NCBI GenBank assembly: GCA_004293935.1
Contig: RDZH01000026.1
Location: 1-61,411, forward strand
Reading direction: 5' to 3'
From: Alphaproteobacteria bacterium
GTDB lineage: Bacteria > Pseudomonadota > Alphaproteobacteria > Rickettsiales > UBA998
DNA: 61,411 bases
The position numbers and the translations under genes were made by a program. The notes below the pieces were generated by a model. It worked only from the letters and a program-made list of their open reading frames with translations. It made no database searches and had not been told where the DNA came from. How positions within the stretch are numbered: position 1 is the first letter of the stretch; the number at the start of each line of letters is the position of its first letter. Of the stretch, positions 55,280-61,411 are shown one piece after another.

Positions 55280-56260
55280 ATGCATAGAAAAATCATTGAC
55301 ATCACGGTTTGGGGCTTATTGCTCGGACTGATCGTAGCGACTCTTTGGCCATTTGTGGAACAAAGCACATGGATTGGTGACATTTTGCTGCAAACACGCA
55401 TCTGGACATTATATGCCAGTGCGGTTGTGCTTGGCTTGGCACTATGCACACGTCGCTTCATGGCTGGATTACTCATCGCCATACTCAGCATTGTGCATCT
55501 CACCATCATTGCACAGTCCATCCACCCTGCACCACGGCTTGAAGAAGCCGCCAATGCCCCACACTACCGCATCATGACGATGAACATATGGAAACATAGG
55601 CACAACCTAGATGATGCAATCCGTGCCGTAGACAGCGTCAATCCTGACATCTTATGGGTTCAAGAACTCAACAAAGAACGGTTTGATATGCTCTATGCAG
55701 GAATAAGAAAAAACTATCCCTATTATGCCCCACGCAATCCAGAATTGAGCAATAAATATGAGCGCGCATTTTTTTCCAAATATCCTTTTGAGGAGGAATG
55801 GGATCTCACCCTAGACCCACATTATAAGCGATGGCACGTTATTTTTCATGCCTATTTCTCAGATGCCGTCAACTCGATGCATTTTGTGGGGCTGCACTTG
55901 CTTTCACCACGCACCCAAGAACGTGTGACCTTCCGCAATGAACAAGTTAATTACCTCAATGAGCGATTACTCACCCGCAAAGAGCGCGCACGCCCCCTCG
56001 TCATGGCGGGGGATATGAACAGTGTTACATGGCAGCCAATGATTGAATCTTTGATGCTGTATCATCAGCTAGCGCACACCCAGGCCTCCCTCTTTAGCAC
56101 GCCTCTGACATGGCCCACCAGCATTCCGCAATGGATGCGTGTCCCTATTGATCAGATTCTAGTACAACGAGGATGGTGCAGCGGAGATTTACAGCGTGCG
56201 CCCGCTACAGGATCGGATCATGATGCTGTGTATGCCGATATTGCCCCGTGCGATCATTAG
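55280..56260 (+). CDS. membrane-anchored endonuclease/exonuclease/phosphatase family protein
   Basis: 326 residues. Two or three N-terminal membrane segments (ITVWGLLLGLIVATLWPF; LYASAVVLGLAL; FMAGLLIAILSIVHLTII) are followed by an EEP catalytic domain from about 95: RIMTMNIWKHR, VNPDILWVQELNKERF (metal-binding Glu), HFVGLHLLSP, VMAGDMNSVTW and the terminal GSDHDAV. It resembles EEP proteins with an N-terminal membrane anchor whose substrates are mostly unknown (phosphodiesters or lipids). The catalytic domain should face the periplasm, inferred from topology. Confidence 0.85.
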   Translation: MHRKIIDITVWGLLLGLIVATLWPFVEQSTWIGDILLQTRIWTLYASAVVLGLALCTRRFMAGLLIAILSIVHLTIIAQSIHPAPRLEEAANAPHYRIMTMNIWKHRHNLDDAIRAVDSVNPDILWVQELNKERFDMLYAGIRKNYPYYAPRNPELSNKYERAFFSKYPFEEEWDLTLDPHYKRWHVIFHAYFSDAVNSMHFVGLHLLSPRTQERVTFRNEQVNYLNERLLTRKERARPLVMAGDMNSVTWQPMIESLMLYHQLAHTQASLFSTPLTWPTSIPQWMRVPIDQILVQRGWCSGDLQRAPATGSDHDAVYADIAPCDH

Positions 56261-56297
56261 CGCACAGGGAATATCTGCACACGCCTCATAATAACGC

Positions 56298-56678
56298 TTA
56301 TTTTCTCACCATGTTAACGATCGTCGTGTCAGGATATTTATTATCCGCACCCGTTGCTGAATCTACGCCCCAGCCAATCAGACCACCTAAAATGATATTG
56401 CCTGCAACAAAGCCTTCAGTGCCTGATTCAAGCACTTCTTTCGTATCAACATAACCGTCTTTCATACATGTCACAGTAATATCATGCTTTGTTCTTTCCA
56501 CTACTGTTCCACCGGGGGTACAATTAATCGTGGCAATAACTTTGCCTTCTCGTGACAACTCACATCGAGCGCACGCAGGGTTGCTATCGATAGATAATGT
56601 TTGGCTTTTGCCTTCGATAATCGTCGCGCAACTGCTTAAGCCAAGCAATGCAATACTTGCTGCTATCATTTTATTCAT
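56298..56678 (-). CDS. hypothetical lipoprotein with Cys-rich core
   Basis: 126 residues from MNKMIAASIALLGLSSC, a lipoprotein signal peptide with lipobox LSSC. I chose this ATG because AAGGAG lies eight bases upstream; the longer frame would start in a degenerate repeat. The mature part (SIDSNPACARCELSREGKVIATINCTPGGTVVERTKHDITVTCMKDGYVDTKEVLESG) matches a lipoprotein type common in alphaproteobacteria, with PEGA-like strands, followed by a glycine-rich membrane-active stretch (GFVAGNIILGGLIGWGVD). Function unknown. Confidence 0.8.
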   Translation of the reverse strand: MNKMIAASIALLGLSSCATIIEGKSQTLSIDSNPACARCELSREGKVIATINCTPGGTVVERTKHDITVTCMKDGYVDTKEVLESGTEGFVAGNIILGGLIGWGVDSATGADNKYPDTTIVNMVRK

Positions 56679-56710
56679 AGTCATTTCTCCTTTGTTCATA
56701 ATTTTCGACA

Positions 56711-56796
56711 TACTATATGTGCTTCCACCATAAATCATAGTATTATGATCATTCTTTGACGAAAAAATGAAATATTTTTTAGTCAAACGACCATAT
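56711..56796 (-). repeat. degenerate twin-hairpin repeat, subfamily A, copy 8 (minus strand)
   Basis: On the minus strand it reads TATATGGTCGTTTGACTAAAA...ATTTTTTCGTCAAAGAAT, the linker ACTATGATTTATGG, and a shrunken hairpin 2 (GGAAGCACATATAG). It is the only A copy in this orientation. It lies in the leader of the lipoprotein gene at 56298-56678. Confidence 0.65.
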
Positions 56797-56825
56797 AGAT
56801 ACAGATATTTCAACAAACATCATGA

Positions 56826-59510
56826 TCATTTCTGCCGTCCTTCCAGCACGTCACGGTTGCTAAACACGAAGCGGGTATAGAACCAACTGAGTCCAAGCAA
56901 GCTCAGACCAAGACCAAAGAATGAGAATACTCGGAATAATCCTTCCAGTTCCGATGCATCATATACGAACACTTTGCCCACGGTGAGAATCATAATCACC
57001 AGCGAGGCAATGCGCATCATCTTATCTTTCTTGAGCGTCCCGAAAAAGAGCAGCGCAATGCCAAACAGTAGCCACACAACAGAATATGTGTAGATTTCTG
57101 CATTTGTGGTTTCAAAACCATTCAAATATGCGCCGTGAAATAGTTGGCGAATATTGAAAGAGAGCAACGTAAAGGCGAGCAGAAGAATAAAGCCATACCC
57201 ATATTTATGCCACTGTACTGTACCTATATGCGATAATTCCTGCATGACCTTCCATGTCCATAGGATAGGTACGCCATAGGTGAGTAGCAGCGCATTGAAT
57301 ATTGGTACTTCACCTATGGTTTGCGATGACCAAAGCGGGTTATATGCGATAAAATCGAAATAGCCAATCCTAAATACCGCAACACCACACAGCACAAATC
57401 CGCTTAATCTCACGGCTTCACGCAGATAATTTTTGCCAATCCATAAACACGCTAATCCATATAAGAACACTATGTTGGTGATAACGCCACGCTCGATAAA
57501 TCCAGCTTTTACAAAGAGTATGTTTTCATCCACATGAAAGGCATGGCGGGTGAGGTAATAGCCCATCACGCCGATAAGGGCAATAGCAGCAATTTCTAGT
57601 GAGCATACCAGTCTATCGTCTTTGCGCACGCGCAGCAGATAACTGCCCGCCACAAAAAACAATGCAGGTAAGCCAAGCTGGAAGATTGGCCAGTTGACGA
57701 TAGGGATACCCCGTTGAAAGGCAAATTGTGCTTCCACCAAGCTATATGCAGTGAGTTGCACCAACAAAATCATTTGCGGCATCAGCAAAAAGCCAAACAC
57801 ACACGCCAGTATGCCCACAATAGTGCGCAAAGCCTTTACGTCCACTTTCACATTAATCCACGCCATGGCACATAGTTGCGCCGCAAATGCAACGGAAAGA
57901 AACTCTCGCGGTAGTTCAATGGCAAGTGCCACCGATAAAAATGCCGTACCCGCACCTGCATAGATTGCCATCAAATGCTGCTTTTGCGCATAATCATTCG
58001 GTATGTCTTGAATAATTTTCTGCAAGGCGATTGTACTAAGTCCAGCAAAAATAAGCGCAAGAAGCCCCCAAAACATGGGAATGAAAATACCAAATTCGGT
58101 ATCGCAAAGCGTATAATATCCAATCAGATAATAGCCAATGCTTGCTGCTGCCGTCAGTCCCGCCCAACTAAGTGGGCGTTCACTGCGCGATTGAAGGAGA
58201 TACCCGCTACCAATATAGAGCGCACCAAATATGCTGATAGTTAAGGCAAAAGCGTGTACGTCTGGTGTATTCCATGAGGCAAGCATGACCGCATTCACCG
58301 CCATTGATACCCACGGCACGAAACCATACAGCTTTTGGCTGAAGAACGCAAGACCGATACCACCTAATGAGATAAACCCAAATAATGCCCACTCCATGAA
58401 GCCAAAACCAGCATGTAATGCAATGACACCCGTAAGCAGCATTGCCCCACCAACTGTCAGATAATTAAGGGCAGATATGATCTTCATGAGATCGGTAATA
58501 TTGGTGCTTTCTTCTTCATAGTACTGCTTGGATGTAGCAACCACTGTTGCACTCACTGCCATCAAAAACAGACCAAGAGTGATAGAATCGCTAGGGGTGA
58601 AATTAGTTCCAAACACCCACACGCACACCCACAAAAATGCTCCAATAACAGTAGGAATTGCCATTGCCCACCAATGCTTTTTGCGAATCACGACCAAAAT
58701 ACCTGTGATAACAAAATAAAGATAGATGAACAATGTCGGTGCGCTTGGATCATTTGAGCCAATCATTGCGGGCGTGAGAAAGCCACCAATGAGTCCAAGC
58801 AAGGCAATAGGCATACCGTGCCGCAGAGATAAAATGACTGCAGTAGCCGTCACCACTGCCATGCCCGAAAAACCAATAAATGCCGGTACAAAATTGTAAA
58901 GGCTGGTTGCCGCAAACATGCAGACATATAAATCTGCAATCCCTGCTCCTGATAATGCCTGTGCGATGCGTGTGCCATTAGCAAAGCCCTCCTTGCCGCG
59001 CACCCACTGTGCAGCATAGAGCAAAGTTGCGCCGAACATCAGCCCCAACACAACGCGCACAGTAGGGCTTAATAATCCTGCATCAATCGAATATTTGACC
59101 ATGAAGAAGCCTGCAAATGCCAATGCTACCCCTCCAATCCACACAGGCAAACGTGCGCCGAACTGTTGTTCAAAGCTAACGCGCTCTTTCGTCTCAATGC
59201 TCTGTTTTAGGAAATTGTCTATCATACTATCGGTGACAATAGACTCATCAAAGGGTGGTTGTTCCTCCTTTAATGTAGCTGCATCAGCCACCACATGGCT
59301 ATCTTGTTGCCATGGGGTTTTATACGGCATAACAAGATATGTTGGCAGAGTGACCCCTTCTTTTTCAAGGAATCTAAAAATACCGCGCATTTGTCCCTTC
59401 ATGGTATCCACTTCTTCGCGCAATGCCTGAATACGACTGCGATTAATCCATGGAAGAACGAGGCTTGCTAAAAATAAGAAGCCAAATCCCAATGCTAACA
59501 ATATTTCCAT
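56826..59510 (-). CDS. DUF2339 family polytopic membrane protein
   Basis: 894 residues. One N-terminal membrane segment (LLALGFGFLFLASLVLPWI) and a short coiled coil (IQALREEVDTMKGQMRGIFRFLE) precede FEQQFGARLPVWIGGVALAFAGFFMVKYSIDAGLLSPTVRVVLGLMFG, the DUF2339 hallmark. After that come more than 20 membrane helices up to the C-terminus. The role of the family is unknown; envelope stress or surface functions have been suggested. Divergently transcribed from the adjacent TetR gene, which probably controls it. Confidence 0.9.
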   Translation of the reverse strand: MEILLALGFGFLFLASLVLPWINRSRIQALREEVDTMKGQMRGIFRFLEKEGVTLPTYLVMPYKTPWQQDSHVVADAATLKEEQPPFDESIVTDSMIDNFLKQSIETKERVSFEQQFGARLPVWIGGVALAFAGFFMVKYSIDAGLLSPTVRVVLGLMFGATLLYAAQWVRGKEGFANGTRIAQALSGAGIADLYVCMFAATSLYNFVPAFIGFSGMAVVTATAVILSLRHGMPIALLGLIGGFLTPAMIGSNDPSAPTLFIYLYFVITGILVVIRKKHWWAMAIPTVIGAFLWVCVWVFGTNFTPSDSITLGLFLMAVSATVVATSKQYYEEESTNITDLMKIISALNYLTVGGAMLLTGVIALHAGFGFMEWALFGFISLGGIGLAFFSQKLYGFVPWVSMAVNAVMLASWNTPDVHAFALTISIFGALYIGSGYLLQSRSERPLSWAGLTAAASIGYYLIGYYTLCDTEFGIFIPMFWGLLALIFAGLSTIALQKIIQDIPNDYAQKQHLMAIYAGAGTAFLSVALAIELPREFLSVAFAAQLCAMAWINVKVDVKALRTIVGILACVFGFLLMPQMILLVQLTAYSLVEAQFAFQRGIPIVNWPIFQLGLPALFFVAGSYLLRVRKDDRLVCSLEIAAIALIGVMGYYLTRHAFHVDENILFVKAGFIERGVITNIVFLYGLACLWIGKNYLREAVRLSGFVLCGVAVFRIGYFDFIAYNPLWSSQTIGEVPIFNALLLTYGVPILWTWKVMQELSHIGTVQWHKYGYGFILLLAFTLLSFNIRQLFHGAYLNGFETTNAEIYTYSVVWLLFGIALLFFGTLKKDKMMRIASLVIMILTVGKVFVYDASELEGLFRVFSFFGLGLSLLGLSWFYTRFVFSNRDVLEGRQK

Positions 59511-59555
59511 ACCATGCCTCGTTTTTGCGATTGTATTTTCGGATCATATCATATA

Positions 59556-59593
59556 ATTATACAGTGTGCAATAATAATTTTACAGTGTATAAT
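59556..59593. promoter_or_regulatory. candidate TetR operator between DUF2339 and tetR genes
   Basis: ATTATACA at the left and TGTATAAT at the right form an 8-bp inverted repeat. Each half carries ACAGTGT, giving a direct repeat (TACAGTGTGCAATA / TACAGTGTATAATT). It lies in the 95-base divergent promoter region, 12 bases from the regulator's ATG, where autoregulatory TetR sites usually are. Confidence 0.5.
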
Positions 59594-59605
59594 TAAGGGC
59601 AGTCT

Positions 59606-60214
59606 ATGGCAAGACGCAGCGAACATAGTAGAGATGAATTAAAAAACCTTGCCGTACAAGCAGGAATCCAGCTTATTGAAGAAAAAGGCTTTTCTGGTTT
59701 TAGTGCGCGTGCAGTGGCAACCAAGATGGGATATACCGTTGGGACGATTTATCACCTATTTGGTACGTTGGATGAGTTTATCTTGCATATTAATGCCACC
59801 ACGCTCGATCTTTGGTATGCATCTATGGAACATGCGCTTACAGGCACTAAAGAAGAAACAACCGTTCATATATTAGCAAAAGCCTATTTGAGCTTTGCGC
59901 ATCAGCATTATGCGCGATGGTCTGCGTTATTTGAACATCGCATGGCAGAAGATAAGCCATTGCCAGAATGGTATCTACCAAAAATGACCCGCTTTTTTGC
60001 ATTATTAGACCATGAGTTGTTACCGCATCTAAATAATAATCACGCACAAACACGTACCGCAGGAAAAGCATTATGGGCAGGCATTCATGGTATTTGTGTG
60101 CTAGCTCTTTCTGGAAAACTCGATTTAGTGAAGGCGGAATCGCCTGAATCATTGGTGATGATGCTGGTTGATGCTACACTTGCGGGGCTTAAGCATTCGC
60201 CGATTCAACACTGA
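59606..60214 (+). CDS. TetR/AcrR family transcriptional regulator
   Basis: 202 residues. The N-terminal TetR helix-turn-helix is complete: QLIEEKGFSGFSARAVATKMGYTVGTIYHLFGTLDEFILHI. The ligand-binding half contains LWAGIHGICVLALSGKL, the WHG-type motif of one common TetR C-terminal family. It is divergent from the DUF2339 gene with a palindromic candidate operator between. Its last five codons (SPIQH) and stop lie inside the left arm of a perfect 33-bp inverted repeat. Confidence 0.92.
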   Translation: MARRSEHSRDELKNLAVQAGIQLIEEKGFSGFSARAVATKMGYTVGTIYHLFGTLDEFILHINATTLDLWYASMEHALTGTKEETTVHILAKAYLSFAHQHYARWSALFEHRMAEDKPLPEWYLPKMTRFFALLDHELLPHLNNNHAQTRTAGKALWAGIHGICVLALSGKLDLVKAESPESLVMMLVDATLAGLKHSPIQH

Positions 60215-60275
60215 AACGCGCCACTGCCTACATTGAAAATTATAGGCAGTGGCGCGTTTCAGTGTTGAATCGGCG
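60198..60275. repeat. perfect 33-bp inverted repeat at the tetR 3' end
   Basis: Left arm 60198-60230 (starting CGCCGATTCAACACTG) and right arm 60243-60275 are exact reverse complements around a 12-base loop. The left arm includes the tetR stop codon. There is no T-run after it. It could act as a terminator, but such length and perfection suggest a fold-back duplication or recombination product at the junction with the decayed RTX gene. Confidence 0.85.
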
Positions 60276-61411
60276 GAGAATATAATAAAGATCAAGGAAC
60301 ATATCGAACGAAACAAACCGTTACCGATGCGCAAATGGATAGAGTATCCGACACGATTGTGTTGAACGTGATTGATCAGATTCTTAAGGATGGCACGATT
60401 CCGAGTATTGTCAACATCGCGGATCAGGATGCTCTGCCTGCAGCAAAGGACTTGTTTAATAACGATGTTGCAGGATGGGCGGGTAATCCGTTGTTTTTAT
60501 TTCTTAATTATGATGCGCATTTTAATAATTACATCATAGAATCAAGTGATACCTATGACACGCTTGCAATGCTTAAGGCTATCAAAGAATATTTTGGTGA
60601 AAATGGCGTATGGAATAATGATACGAAAGAATTATTGTTAAGTGCGTATGATAGTATAACCACAGTGGAGGCAACGGAAACGATCAAACGTGCGGGGTGG
60701 CGCGTCTATGATCTCTTGGAGGCAGCGTATGGTGAACATGATGCACGGCTCACGCCTTCTTTAGTTGATGTGTTTTTCTCAAATGTAGTCGTCGGTTCGC
60801 ATGGGGATGATCCTGACGTAAAAGGAAAAGATGATAAAGAAGATGTAATCCATGCCGGCACAGGGAATGATACGATTTTTGGCTCGGGCGAAGATGATAT
60901 TATTGATGGTGGCGCAGGCGTGGATGTGGTGGATTATCGTGCAATGACCGACAAAGTACGGGTTGTTGCAGGCAAGTAAGGTGCGATGGGGAGCATAGGC
61001 ACATTCCTATTGGACGTTTTTTTTGATGTCGATCATGTGTACGATGTGGAATATATCAAAGGTTCATTAACGAATACCAATATTATTTACAGTAGTGATA
61101 ATGTGAAAGAAGTCCACGGCGGGGGAAAAACAGATGCACTTGAACAACATGGCGGTCAAAACAAGCTATATGGCGAATTAACACAACTTCATGGAGGTTC
61201 TGGCACGGATCACTTCGGCATCTTCGGTTGGGGAGCGATAAAAGATGTTGAACGCAATGACCGCGTCTATGTTAATAATATGCAAGTCACGGGTGGGGAA
61301 ACACCGTTTATTTATGATATGCCAGCAGCGTGGAATCCTTGGCAGGGGCATCTTTTGGCATTATTTAATGGTTCACCGCAAGAAGAAAATGGCGCAACAT
61401 TGGGCGTGAAG
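60269..61411 (+). pseudogene. decayed RTX-type (hemolysin calcium-binding repeat) protein gene
   Basis: The reading frame is coding-like from 60269 (EYNKDQGTYRTKQTVTDAQMDRVSD) but has no start until an internal ATG at 60335. It contains RTX nonapeptides: HAGTGNDTIFGSGEDDIIDGGAGVDVVDY. A TAA at 60977-60979 interrupts it (RVVAGK-stop-GAMGSIG). The same frame then stays open and protein-like to the window edge (LYGELTQLHGGSGTDHFGIFGW). So the 5' end is lost and one nonsense codon is present. RTX proteins are type I secretion substrates, so an intact relative could be the cargo of the exporter at 7789-10982 (inference). An annotation that stops at 60979 would give a 214-residue product. Confidence 0.7.

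Overview
This window looks like part of an alphaproteobacterial chromosome of moderate GC. The evidence is the set of alphaproteobacterial families present: DUF2336, DUF2339, short-form HisG, AddA, a PrtD/PrtE-type type I secretion pair, CcmC, an electron-transfer flavoprotein-ubiquinone oxidoreductase, and the gene-transfer-agent (GTA) families DUF2460 and DUF2163. A flagellin start at the left edge and a cheA-cheW-receptor block point to a motile or chemosensory lifestyle. I cannot name genus or order from the sequence.

Layout. 1-3.2 kb: flagellin N-terminus, a small hypothetical gene, rpsB-tsf, and tRNA-Lys and tRNA-Gln. 3.3-6.7 kb: DUF2336 protein, a RimB-like/RimK-like fusion, a possible PAS-like protein. 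6.8-13 kb: galU, a type I secretion ABC transporter and adaptor, then hisG-hisD in the same direction with almost no gaps. 13-16.6 kb: small membrane protein, then the str operon core rpsL-rpsG-fusA. 16.8-24 kb: M23 peptidase, ETF-QO, an unrecognised 648-residue protein, a GNAT acetyltransferase and a damaged asd. 24.2-27.1 kb: damaged pdxJ, bolA, a J-domain protein, an unknown protein, ccmC. 27.3-33.5 kb: two soluble chemoreceptors, cheW, cheA. 33.9-38.2 kb: panB, a lipoprotein, an orphan GTA gp12-gp13-like pair, a cNMP/FHA protein, rimM. 38.2-46.5 kb: an 815-residue LOG-domain protein, recA, a TPR lipoprotein, addA. 46.5-54.6 kb: SulP-DabA-DabB-porin, an inorganic carbon uptake operon in which the DabA zinc residues are intact. 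54.7-61.4 kb: small membrane protein, EEP hydrolase, lipoprotein, DUF2339 membrane protein with a divergent TetR regulator, and a decayed RTX-repeat gene running off the right edge.

The most striking feature is a dense population of palindromic repeats. They share one architecture: two adjacent hairpins about 130 bp long in total, joined by a short TA-rich linker and bounded by TATA. There are at least two sequence subfamilies. One copy is inserted cleanly inside another, which shows mobility. Many copies sit exactly at the 3' ends of genes, where they supply the stop codon or the last residues. A separate MITE-like element with IS5-like ends also occurs. No transposase is present in the window.

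Decay is visible in three genes. asd has lost about 40 bp covering its NADP-binding loop. pdxJ carries an exact 10-bp tandem duplication that shifts the frame. The RTX gene has no start and one in-frame stop. The asd and pdxJ lesions lie within 300 bp of each other in divergent genes.
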